Of a stretch of 64,000 nt of DNA, positions 56,416-64,000 are shown one piece after another (the stretch's first letter is position 1; every line of letters starts with the position of its first letter). A program made the position numbers and the translations under genes. This DNA is from Shewanella colwelliana ATCC 39565 (lineage in GTDB: Bacteria > Pseudomonadota > Gammaproteobacteria > Enterobacterales > Shewanellaceae). The stretch covers positions 62,001 to 126,000 of the forward strand of contig NZ_JAEC01000018.1 of NCBI RefSeq assembly GCF_000518705.1. The letters run 5' to 3'. A model generated the notes under the pieces. That model was not told the DNA's origin. It did no database searches and worked only from the letters and a program-made list of their open reading frames with translations.

Positions 56416-57726
56416 ATGAAGTGGTTAAAACGATTTCTGCCACGCAGCGCATTTAGCCAAACAGTATTACTGATTGGCTCTTTGTTGCTGGTGAATCAGC
56501 TGGTCTCCTACCTTTCGGTGGCAGTCTATTTTATTCAGCCTACCTATCAACAAATAAACCAACTGATTGCCCGCCAAGTTAAGCTACTGTTTGTCGATGG
56601 CATCGATGTAGGCCGCGAGCACTTAACCATGGTCGATGCGCTGAATGCAAAAGTGCGTGACGACGGCATGGAGATCTACAACCTCAAGCAAGCCCGTGAA
56701 GCGGGTATTGAACGTGCCACTTATTACAGCTTGCTGTCAGCACAAATGTCGGAGCACTTAGGTGGAAAAGCTGAAGTTCGCATCGCTCAGGGGAAAGAGT
56801 TTGAAATTTGGATCCGTCCCCCGCAGGCGCCCTCTGTATGGATAAAGGTTCCCCTCACTGGGTTTAACGAATTTGGCTTATCGCCGCTTACCCTTTATTT
56901 AATGGTCATTGGCGCGCTCAGTGTCGCGGGCGGTTGGTGGTTTGCTCGCAAGCAAAATAAGCCACTCAAACGGCTACAACGTGCCGCCATATCCGTTTCT
57001 CGCGGGGACTACCCAGAACCGCTCCCAGCCAGTGGCTCTACTGAAATTATCGAAGTGACCAATGCCTTCAATCAGATGTCTCTGAGCATGCAGCAGTTAG
57101 AGCAAGACCGCGCACTGTTAATGGCTGGCATCTCCCATGATCTGCGCACCCCTCTCACCCGTATTCGCTTAGCATCAGAGATGATGGTTGAGGAAGACCA
57201 GTATCTAAAAGATGGCATAGTCCATGACATCGAAGATATGGACGCCATTATCAATCAGTTTATTGCCTACATCAGGCAAGATCAGGAGAGCGTACGTGAA
57301 CAGGGACAGATCAACGCACTCATTGAAGATGTGGCACAAGCTGAAGCAAACCGAGAGGGGCAGATAGTTGTTGAATTAGCTGACTGCCCCGAGATCCCGA
57401 TGCAAGCGGTTGCCATTAAACGCATTTTAAGTAACTTAGTGGAAAATGCCTTCCGTTATGGTGATGGCTGGATCAAACTCAGTTCCTACTACGATGGACG
57501 CCGAGTCGGCTTTAGCGTTGAAGATAATGGCCCCGGCATACCAAGCGCGCAAATCCCCAATCTATTCCAGCCATTTACTCAAGGTGATACCGCCCGTGGC
57601 AGTGTTGGCTCAGGTTTAGGCCTTGCGATAATCAAACGGATTGTCGATCGTCATCAGGGGAAGGTGGTACTGACCAACCGCCAAGAAGGTGGTTTGCACG
57701 CACAAGTTTGGTTACCCCTAGAATAA
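56416..57726 (+). CDS. envZ: Osmosensor histidine kinase EnvZ
   Basis: A 436-residue kinase with two N-terminal membrane helices (about 15-40 and 160-180), a periplasmic loop, a HAMP linker, the H-box [20 protein letters not shown] with the phosphorylated His, and the ATP domain ([35 protein letters not shown]). It phosphorylates OmpR. Its ends fit E. coli EnvZ (450 residues). Confidence 0.96.
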   Translation: MKWLKRFLPRSAFSQTVLLIGSLLLVNQLVSYLSVAVYFIQPTYQQINQLIARQVKLLFVDGIDVGREHLTMVDALNAKVRDDGMEIYNLKQAREAGIERATYYSLLSAQMSEHLGGKAEVRIAQGKEFEIWIRPPQAPSVWIKVPLTGFNEFGLSPLTLYLMVIGALSVAGGWWFARKQNKPLKRLQRAAISVSRGDYPEPLPASGSTEIIEVTNAFNQMSLSMQQLEQDRALLMAGISHDLRTPLTRIRLASEMMVEEDQYLKDGIVHDIEDMDAIINQFIAYIRQDQESVREQGQINALIEDVAQAEANREGQIVVELADCPEIPMQAVAIKRILSNLVENAFRYGDGWIKLSSYYDGRRVGFSVEDNGPGIPSAQIPNLFQPFTQGDTARGSVGSGLGLAIIKRIVDRHQGKVVLTNRQEGGLHAQVWLPLE

Positions 57727-57921
57727 GTTATAAAGGAATAAGCAAACGCTAATCACCTGTTAAATAATGACTTATTGATTTACCCGTTGCTAAATGTTAC
57801 AACACTAATATCTCATTACACATGGCATAACTATGACATAGAGATATCAGTCACAATGCAAGTCAATCAGGAATGACTTGCATCACGCAAGCAGTTGCGG
57901 ACCATTACAAAGGAATGCTTT

Positions 57922-58659
57922 ATGGTAGAGTTATCATCTAAGGTATTGATCGTCGATGGCGATATCGATACGAGAACAGAGATTAGCGCTTATCTTACCC
58001 AGCAAGGTGTTGAAGTCTTTTGTGCCAGCAATGGAAAACAGATGGACAGTATGCTGGAACAAGACACGTTTCATTTATTACTGCTCGAACTCAAACTCAA
58101 TGGTGAAGATGGGCTGGCTATCTGTCGCCGACTCCGACAAGCCAACAACAATATTCCCATCGTCCTCAAATCTAACCAGTGTGATGAAATCGATCGCATC
58201 ATAGGCTTGGAGATTGGTGCCGATGACTTTTTACCGCAGCCCTGCAATCAACGTGAATTACTGGCACGAATCCACGCGGTGATCCGCCGAAAAGCACCTA
58301 GGGTTAACCTGACTCCGAAGCAAAATAGCGACGAGATCCATTTTGGTGAGTTCACTCTCAACCTCTCTACTCGCAAGATGTATCGCGGCAAAAACGTCAT
58401 AGCACTAACCAGTAGTGAGTTTGCCATCATGCAAGTTTTTGCTAAACATCCCACCGAGCCGCTGTCTCGAGAAAAGTTGGCGTCCTTGACCCGTGGCCGC
58501 GAACACCTATGCTCCAATCGCGCTATCGATGTGCAGATCTCACGCCTGCGACGCCTTATTGAAATAGACTCCACGAACCCAGACTTTATCCAAACGGTAT
58601 GGGGTCTAGGTTACGTTTTTATACCCGATAGCATAAAGCGCAAAGCGATGGCGAGCTAA
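57922..58659 (+). CDS. Atypical OmpR paralogue lacking phosphorylation residues
   Basis: A 245-residue protein that aligns end to end, almost without gaps, with the OmpR encoded 1.5 kb upstream. The receiver has lost its chemistry: the acceptor D56 is Glu56 (LLELKLNGEDG), D13 is Gly, T84 is Ser, K106 is Gln (LPQPCN), and P60 is Asn. The DNA-binding domain (RAIDVQISRLRRLIEID, QTVWGLGYVFIPD) remains intact. It is probably a phosphorylation-independent or constitutively active-like regulator derived by duplication of ompR. The start ATG 57922 follows AAAGGA by seven bases; an ATG at 57895 adds nine residues. It is separated from envZ by 195 bp, so it probably has its own promoter. Confidence 0.9.
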   Translation: MVELSSKVLIVDGDIDTRTEISAYLTQQGVEVFCASNGKQMDSMLEQDTFHLLLLELKLNGEDGLAICRRLRQANNNIPIVLKSNQCDEIDRIIGLEIGADDFLPQPCNQRELLARIHAVIRRKAPRVNLTPKQNSDEIHFGEFTLNLSTRKMYRGKNVIALTSSEFAIMQVFAKHPTEPLSREKLASLTRGREHLCSNRAIDVQISRLRRLIEIDSTNPDFIQTVWGLGYVFIPDSIKRKAMAS

Positions 58660-58752
58660 ACCTAACCTAGCTGTCAACATGACAAGCTGTGCCTTGTCAT
58701 TAAACTGCAACCTTGACGTAATACGCTGGCGCAAAATGGAACTTGGCGCGTC

Positions 58753-60723
58753 ATGATGAAAATTTCAACGTTATCGCTGTGGGCTTCAGCCACACTATTA
58801 CTGCTGGCAGCTTTACTGGCATCCGTGGTTATATGGAGTAATCAACAACGGCAACTCATAGAGCAGGAAACCGCTTTATTGTCTGTGGCGCAGCAACGTT
58901 TTTTAGTGGAGATAAGGCGCCAACTCGAAGGCTATTTAACTTCAGGTAACAGCCAACAACTCAATGATGCCAAACTCCAGCTGAGTGACATTCAACAGCA
59001 GATCGGCCAAATATCTCATCAAGACGCGGTACAACTCTCACAATCTATCGCACAGTTTATCAGCCACCTTGATAGCCAATTTCGCGCGGCAGGCAAGTTG
59101 GCTGGTAACCCTCGCCAGCTACTTGCCCATGCGGAATCTGAGATGCTCAGCATCAATCAGCAACTAGCCGAATACGCCAACTTAGGCCTTAAGCAACACC
59201 CCAAATTAGCCCTGCAATATCTGGCACTAACACGCGAACTACCGCCTTTGGTATACCAACTTTCTCAACTCACTGATGGCTACTTAATAGCTAAAGACCA
59301 ACGCTTAAAATCACTATTAAGCACGCAACTTGACCAACTGGAGGCATGGCATGACAAGCTGGCCAATTTGCCACTATTGGGTCTATACGAAATCGTCGCC
59401 GCCGATGAATTTGCCTTAGGCGATGAAGAGGAAGAACAGATTGAAATCGGCGAGAACGACTACTCGGAGCTGCTCTCGTTAACCACCCGCTATCGCAAAG
59501 AGGTCGCTAATACCGATAATCTATTGCTAAGCAACCAACACGCGCAAGCCGCCATGATGGCTGCCATTACCGATATAGAACAGCAACTACTCACTCTAGG
59601 TTTGGCTCAACAGGCTCAAAATCAGCACCTCAAACAAAACCTACAACACATCTTATATACGGTCGTGAGCCTACTCGCCTTTTTTGCCTTAGTCTATCTG
59701 CTGCTACAACAACAGCGCGTGGTTAAGCCACTCAAACATTTAAACACGGCCTTTATGCGTTTGAGCGAATCAAATAACCGTGACCGCTTAACCATACAAC
59801 GACGCTGTGAAACGGGACAAATCGCCGGACACTTCAACAATCTGCTTGATCGATTTGAAACTGAAGATAAAAACCAGCGTTCAAAAATTGCTGCTATTTC
59901 AGCTTCGTTATCACAGCTGGTGCAGCGAATCACTCAGCTAACTCAAGGCAGTGACACCACAGTGAGCATTGTCGACACCGCCCAATCACAAACAGAAGAG
60001 GTCCGCACATTAGCCCGTGATGTTAGCCAGCTCTCTGGGCAAGTGGAGAACAACGCGCAGCAAACGCTGCAACAGATGTTGGCGAGTCAAACCGAGGTCA
60101 AAGCGGTATTGTATGCAGCCGAAGAAACCCAACATGCGGTAAACCTATGTCATACCTCATTGCAAAGCTTAAGTACTTCGGTCAGTGATGTATCAACCAT
60201 TATTGACGTCATTGGCAACATCGCAGAACAAACCAACTTACTCGCCCTTAATGCAGCCATCGAAGCCGCCAGAGCAGGTGAGCAGGGGCGTGGTTTTGCC
60301 GTGGTGGCCGATGAGGTACGCAGTTTGTCTCTACGCACCCAAATCTCTCTCAAAGAGATCATGGCCATTCTGAGCCAGTTAACTCACGCCAACGGTGAGC
60401 TAGAAAACAGCGTCAAAGGCATTGAAAATGCCAGTCAAAAACAGACCCAAGGCGCACAAACTCTGTGGCAGGTTACCCAAACGGTGCAGCAACAAGCACA
60501 ACAGATGACAGAAACGGCCAAACAGGGCAGCGACTATAGCACCAACCAAGTGCACCATTTAGACGCCCTATCCACGGCGATGGAGAGCCTTAAACGCCAC
60601 GCGCTGCAAACGGCAGCGCAAAGCGAGGTGATCGCCAATGAAGTAGCCCAAGGCGTCGATGACATCGAATCTAGTTTAGGCATTGTTAATAAAGATGAAA
60701 GTAGATTAATTCAGGCAGCGTAA
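58753..60723 (+). CDS. Methyl-accepting chemotaxis protein
   Basis: A 656-residue chemoreceptor. TM1 is at residues about 10-30, followed by a long helical periplasmic domain (to about 297), TM2 (about 298-318), a HAMP region and a cytoplasmic signalling domain with the hairpin tip [47 protein letters not shown]. An acidic block ([19 protein letters not shown], near residue 218) sits in the periplasmic part and could bind a cation. No methylation-pentapeptide tail is visible. The ligand is unknown. It follows the atypical OmpR paralogue by 93 bp; an association is possible but unproven. Confidence 0.9.
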   Translation: MMKISTLSLWASATLLLLAALLASVVIWSNQQRQLIEQETALLSVAQQRFLVEIRRQLEGYLTSGNSQQLNDAKLQLSDIQQQIGQISHQDAVQLSQSIAQFISHLDSQFRAAGKLAGNPRQLLAHAESEMLSINQQLAEYANLGLKQHPKLALQYLALTRELPPLVYQLSQLTDGYLIAKDQRLKSLLSTQLDQLEAWHDKLANLPLLGLYEIVAADEFALGDEEEEQIEIGENDYSELLSLTTRYRKEVANTDNLLLSNQHAQAAMMAAITDIEQQLLTLGLAQQAQNQHLKQNLQHILYTVVSLLAFFALVYLLLQQQRVVKPLKHLNTAFMRLSESNNRDRLTIQRRCETGQIAGHFNNLLDRFETEDKNQRSKIAAISASLSQLVQRITQLTQGSDTTVSIVDTAQSQTEEVRTLARDVSQLSGQVENNAQQTLQQMLASQTEVKAVLYAAEETQHAVNLCHTSLQSLSTSVSDVSTIIDVIGNIAEQTNLLALNAAIEAARAGEQGRGFAVVADEVRSLSLRTQISLKEIMAILSQLTHANGELENSVKGIENASQKQTQGAQTLWQVTQTVQQQAQQMTETAKQGSDYSTNQVHHLDALSTAMESLKRHALQTAAQSEVIANEVAQGVDDIESSLGIVNKDESRLIQAA

Positions 60724-60808
60724 TCTCACCTGATGTTAAACGTGCAGTGTGTTAATATGCTTGAATAATCATCGCATGATCATAACAATTGCATCGGATG
60801 GATCCCTT

Positions 60809-61660
60809 ATGAAAATCACTCAACTCTTTGCTAGCCTTCTTCTCGCAGGCTTGAGCACCACCGCATTTGCCTCAACTGAACAATCACCTTTTGCAGCGTC
60901 GATTATTGCAGGTCTCGAATCCTATCCAGATTCAGAATTTAGCTCAATGTCACGCGGCGGTGGCATATCATTGATTTGGGATGACCTCAGATACAACAAC
61001 AGCTATCAACTCGATCAAAACTACTTTCGAGTGCGTGGTACTTACTACTATGAACGCGACTCTGAAAAATATGATGAAGACAGATTTCGTAACTCTGCCG
61101 ATCTCAAATTTAACTATCAACGCCCTTTCACTAGCTTTGGTCAAGACAATGAGTACCTGCTTAGCATACATGCCCGCTACGAAGGTCACTACAATAGTCA
61201 GCAGCTAGAAGAGTTTGAGCAACTGGCCGTTGCAGGCCTGTCACTGGATCGTCACTTTGGCCAAAACAACTTCTACGATGTTGGCATCATCCTTGGTCTA
61301 GCTTATAGCCACGAGGAGAAAGATGACGATTGGCCACGCGAAGAGATGGGACAAGGCGAAGAGATGCTTGGACGCCAAGGCATGGGCTACTTTTTTGAGT
61401 GGAAAAACAGCTATACCTTTGGCCACACTGGTGTTCAGCTTATCGCCAACTATAGCCGCTACGATGGGCGTTGGGCCTATGATGCTAATAAGTTCTACAC
61501 CATGGATCGAGTCACGTTTGGCGTGGTGACACCACTAGCCAACGAGAACAATTTGCTTCACTTCACTAGCCAATATATCAGCCGCGATTACGAAGTCGAT
61601 CTGTTAGGTTTTGAAGACACCTTGTACCGTGTCGCTATGGAATATGTGCATTACTTCTAA
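60809..61660 (+). CDS. Exported outer-membrane-like protein
   Basis: A 283-residue protein with a signal peptide (MKITQLFASLLLAGLSTTAFA) and many alternating aromatic/polar strands, ending in Tyr-Val-His-Tyr-Phe. A terminal Phe with alternating pattern is the signal for BAM-assembled beta-barrels, so an outer-membrane location is likely. The family is not recognised. The chosen start (60809) puts the signal peptide at the N-terminus; a frame from 60749 would add 20 residues. Confidence 0.7.
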   Translation: MKITQLFASLLLAGLSTTAFASTEQSPFAASIIAGLESYPDSEFSSMSRGGGISLIWDDLRYNNSYQLDQNYFRVRGTYYYERDSEKYDEDRFRNSADLKFNYQRPFTSFGQDNEYLLSIHARYEGHYNSQQLEEFEQLAVAGLSLDRHFGQNNFYDVGIILGLAYSHEEKDDDWPREEMGQGEEMLGRQGMGYFFEWKNSYTFGHTGVQLIANYSRYDGRWAYDANKFYTMDRVTFGVVTPLANENNLLHFTSQYISRDYEVDLLGFEDTLYRVAMEYVHYF

Positions 61661-61685
61661 GGCTTTTTTCTAAGGCATTCGCCAT

Positions 61686-61715
61686 AAAAAAAGGGAGCCT
61701 AGACTCCCTTTTTTA
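61686..61715. terminator. Bidirectional terminator between barrel and peroxiredoxin genes
   Basis: AAAAAAAGGGAG-CCTAGA-CTCCCTTTTTT, a stem with A and T flanks, between converging genes. Confidence 0.9.
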
Positions 61716-61726
61716 CATCAATCCAA

Positions 61727-62200
61727 TTATAACGCCGCCAGCACGGTTTCTGCCTTGCTGACCTCAAAGCTTTTAGGCGCTTCAACATTAAGGGTCGTGA
61801 CTAGGCCATTGTCGATCACCATAGCATAACGCTGTGAACGTACCCCACCAAAGCCGGCGGTATCCATGTCTAACCCCAGTGCCTTAGTAAAACTGGCATC
61901 GCCGTCGGCTAACATCATCAACTCACTGGCATTTTGTGCGTCGCCCCACGCCTTCATCACAAAGGCATCGTTAACCGATACGCAGGCAATAATATCCACC
62001 CCTTTGGCCTTAAATTCATCGGCAAGCACCACGAAACCAGGTAAGTGTGCTTCTGAGCAGGTAGGGGTAAAGGCGCCAGGCACGGCAAACAGCACCACCT
62101 TTTTATTGGCAAACAGTTCGTTCACATCATGGTTGACCATGCCATCTGCAGTCAGCTGACCTAAAGTAGCGGCGGGTAATTTTTGTCCTTGTTCGATCAT
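61727..62200 (-). CDS. Prx5-type peroxiredoxin
   Basis: A 157-residue thioredoxin-fold peroxidase with the peroxidatic motif PGAFTPTCSEAHLPGF (T45, C48) and a second Cys in IIACVSVND (about residue 73). Prx5-family enzymes reduce hydrogen and alkyl peroxides using thioredoxin or glutathione. It has no signal peptide, so it is cytoplasmic. The glutaredoxin-fused form is absent. Confidence 0.93.
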   Translation of the reverse strand: MIEQGQKLPAATLGQLTADGMVNHDVNELFANKKVVLFAVPGAFTPTCSEAHLPGFVVLADEFKAKGVDIIACVSVNDAFVMKAWGDAQNASELMMLADGDASFTKALGLDMDTAGFGGVRSQRYAMVIDNGLVTTLNVEAPKSFEVSKAETVLAAL

Positions 62201-62296
62201 TGCTCAATCCTTAACGTAACATTATCAATAATGGGTTACAGCATAGCCCTAAATGAACCCCACAAACACTGACTAACCATGTGGATACTCTCTGTT

Positions 62297-62836
62297 TTAA
62301 CCCTCGATGGTGGCGTTAGGCTTGAATACGCCTCGATACACGCTCACGCAACACTTACCCGCGCCCACCAAAAGCAATTCACACAGCATAGCCAGTAAAA
62401 GCCCAAGCATTAAGCCAATAGTCATCGCACGGCTGTCGAGCATAATAGTGTGGGTAAAGTTGTGCCACGCTTCGCTCCGTATATCCGCTAACGGCTCAAA
62501 TGCCACCTGCCGAAAGCCACTGTAGGCGGTTTGATTAAACTGCTTGAGCGCACTGTCTAAGTGTTGATAGCGTAGGTAAATTGTATGAATACTCTCACCG
62601 CCCGCATTAATCACCGCATCGGGGTTTTGTTGGTAATGGCTAATCAGCTTTTCTATATCACCATCAAAGAAACGGTCGGCATCACGCTGAAACTCCGCTA
62701 AGCTATGCTTGGCCTCTATGGTATGTGCTTGCAAACGTTGCCCATATTGGTCAACAAAAGCGGGAACCTGTACCCCGAGCAGCACGCCGCAAACAAACAG
62801 CAAAAGTCTGAGGTAATCCATCAAACGTCTTATCAT
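62297..62836 (-). CDS. DUF2937-family membrane protein
   Basis: A 179-residue protein with an N-terminal helix (LRLLLFVCGVLLGVQVPAFVDQYGQRL), a charged helical periplasmic part (SLAEFQRDADRFFDGDIEKLISHYQQ) and a C-terminal helix (TIGLMLGLLLAMLCELLLVG). This is the DUF2937 arrangement; its function is unknown. Confidence 0.8.
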   Translation of the reverse strand: MIRRLMDYLRLLLFVCGVLLGVQVPAFVDQYGQRLQAHTIEAKHSLAEFQRDADRFFDGDIEKLISHYQQNPDAVINAGGESIHTIYLRYQHLDSALKQFNQTAYSGFRQVAFEPLADIRSEAWHNFTHTIMLDSRAMTIGLMLGLLLAMLCELLLVGAGKCCVSVYRGVFKPNATIEG

Positions 62837-62856
62837 CTTTCTGGCTCTCCAACTCG

Positions 62857-63075
62857 CTATTTGCTCTCTAGCCTGACTTCTGGGTGCTGGACGCTAGCTT
62901 GTTCGTGATAGATATCATCCAAATAACTTAGCAACTGAGCTTCCGTCAGCTCTGGTGGGATCACCACCTCATAGACACGGCTGCGCATCCCGGTTTGTGA
63001 CTCACTAAACAGCTGCCACTCACCACCCACGCGCCGCACCGACATCGACCTGCCAAACACATTCACCCTGATCAT
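62857..63075 (-). CDS. Small 72-residue orphan protein
   Basis: A 72-residue basic/acidic protein starting MIRVNVFGRSMSVRRVGGEWQL and ending in a helical DDIYHEQASVQ region. The start ATG 63075 is set by AAGGAG six bases upstream; an open frame to 63189 adds 38 residues with no site. It precedes the DUF2937 gene by 20 bases and is likely co-transcribed. The family is not recognised. Confidence 0.65.
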   Translation of the reverse strand: MIRVNVFGRSMSVRRVGGEWQLFSESQTGMRSRVYEVVIPPELTEAQLLSYLDDIYHEQASVQHPEVRLESK

Positions 63076-63358
63076 CCCACACTCCTTGACACTCTTGCTA
63101 GTAATCACGTCGAAAACCCTCATTTGCAGCGAGCGTGACAGCCCTATCACATCACAAGATAAGCAGGCTAACAACTGGGTGAGCAGCACGACTCACTCTT
63201 CATCGCGGCCTTAACGCAGACGTTAAAGGGGGTTCCTGTTAGTTTCGATGCGGGTGCTGGGTTTGACACCGTCGAGATCAGGTTTCTGCTGCACGCGATA
63301 ACAAGTATCGAATGAACTTAACCATAATATGTTAATCAGAGTAAATAGGTTTAACTTC
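63076..63358. other. Gap between small orphan genes
   Basis: About 283 bp between a small orphan gene and the 38-residue peptide gene. It holds the promoter of the 72-residue/DUF2937 pair. I see no gene, tRNA or clear repeat. Confidence 0.3.
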
Positions 63359-63475
63359 TCAAAAGGTGACTAATACTACACCCTCCTTCAAGTCTAAAGT
63401 AATCCCTCCATCTTCAGCATGAGCAGTGATAGTGATTAAATAGAAAAACATAACAGCATATAGATAATTTTTCAT
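63359..63475 (-). CDS. 38-residue exported peptide
   Basis: A 38-codon frame from ATG 63475 to TGA at 63359. GAGGAAGGAG lies three bases before the ATG. The peptide has a signal-peptide-like N-terminus (MKNYLYAVMFFYLITITAHA) and a short acidic mature part (EDGGITLDLKEGVVLVTF). The near-perfect ribosome-binding site and the signal peptide support translation. It could be a full small protein or the remnant of a longer exported one; no family was recognised. Confidence 0.5.
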   Translation of the reverse strand: MKNYLYAVMFFYLITITAHAEDGGITLDLKEGVVLVTF

Positions 63476-63521
63476 ACGCTCCTTCCTCAGCTATAATCCC
63501 TGGCAAGCTATTAAGCCACAC

Positions 63522-64000
63522 TCATTCCTTTAAAGTAATAAATTCCTTATCCGTTACACCTAATTCAAACTTCAATGCTAAACACTCTTTCGAAAGCTTC
63601 TGGTCTTCCCAATAAACAGATGGAGCCATAAACTTCCATCCATCTTCATATACTAAAGAAAAACCACCAATAACAGCTTTATTTGCGACAAATACACATG
63701 CATATTTATCAACAACCTTGGATTGTATAACCTTCCCGCCATTCAGATCTGCTAAGATTAAAAATGGCGCGTTGACCAAAGAGATGTCTACTTTGCGCAT
63801 ATCATCTTGGGAAACATCAACCCAATGTGAACTTTTATAAATACTATTTATTTTATTTGAAATAATCTCGCCTTCCTCGACCTGAACTTGTGCAAGATCA
63901 GCTAAAAAATCTAGCACTATCTCATCTGCATTCTCGTGAATCTCTTCTGCCACGGAACTAAAACCGACGCTCTCGATACCGAAAGCTAATACCAATAACA
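63522..64000 (-). CDS. Exported hypothetical protein cut by the window edge
   Basis: At least 157 residues. The frame is open to the right edge of the window, and the first visible residues (LLVLAFGIESVGFSSVA) look like the end of a signal peptide, so the true start lies beyond base 64000. The mature part is acidic, with helices at the beginning and a strand-rich C-terminal half (FLILADLNGGKVIQSKVV, GGFSLVYEDGWKF). The family is not recognised. It lies 46 bp upstream of the 38-residue peptide gene on the same strand. Confidence 0.6.
   Translation of the reverse strand, partial: LLVLAFGIESVGFSSVAEEIHENADEIVLDFLADLAQVQVEEGEIISNKINSIYKSSHWVDVSQDDMRKVDISLVNAPFLILADLNGGKVIQSKVVDKYACVFVANKAVIGGFSLVYEDGWKFMAPSVYWEDQKLSKECLALKFELGVTDKEFITLKE

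Overview
The window looks like chromosome of a marine or aquatic gammaproteobacterium, most likely Shewanella or a close relative. The signs are a complete general secretion pathway operon, a decaheme cytochrome / outer-membrane barrel / DMSO reductase module of the Shewanella extracellular type, a menDHCE cluster, and the housekeeping neighbourhood hslR-hslO-pckA, greB-ompR-envZ and rpoH-ftsX-ftsE-ftsY-rsmD-yhhL, which is largely shared with E. coli. No rRNA, tRNA, CRISPR array, transposase or integrase was seen.

Layout. 0-8 kb: envelope and hypothetical genes (a protein cut by the window edge, a DUF885-like metalloprotein, a Sel1-repeat protein, a YciC-like membrane protein, a DUF2780 protein, a TerB-like protein, an exported methyltransferase-like protein, a TonB-like protein), then an APC exporter divergent from an AsnC/Lrp regulator. 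8.6-17.5 kb: an AT-rich respiratory module on the minus strand, read from a LysR-type regulator through dmsE (ten haems), dmsF (MtrB-type barrel), dmsA (Tat lipoprotein molybdoenzyme), dmsB (four [4Fe-4S]), dmsG (TorD-type chaperone) and a small unknown gene in the dmsH position. Directly after it lies a broken, host-composition copy of the same AsnC regulator, which reads as the scar of the module's acquisition.

18-23.7 kb: the menaquinone genes menD-menH-menC-menE, translationally coupled, followed by a paralogue of the dmsH-position protein. Menaquinone is the usual electron source for DMSO respiration, so the two blocks are plausibly linked in function. 24-29.6 kb: rpoH, ftsX, ftsE, ftsY (with thirteen 30-bp tandem repeats in its N-terminal domain), rsmD and yhhL. 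29.6-41.3 kb: the complete type II secretion operon gspC-D-E-F-G-H-I-J-K-L-M-N, transcribed leftward, with an unusual acidic tail on GspJ.

41.5-55.2 kb: hslR, hslO, pckA, a DAACS symporter, a membrane protein/XRE regulator pair, an MgtC-family protein, gntX-like comF divergent from bioH, a Gln-rich orphan, an LTA-synthase-like enzyme, tex and greB. 55.6-64 kb: ompR-envZ followed by a second OmpR paralogue that has lost the phosphoacceptor aspartate and conserved lysine, a chemoreceptor, an outer-membrane-like protein, a Prx5 peroxiredoxin, a DUF2937 membrane protein, small orphans including a 38-residue exported peptide, and a protein cut by the right edge.

The most promising leads are the receiver-dead OmpR paralogue beside ompR-envZ, the two-member unknown family split between the DMSO-reductase and menaquinone clusters, and the acquisition scar with its duplicated regulator. 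All names come from reading motifs; no database search was run.
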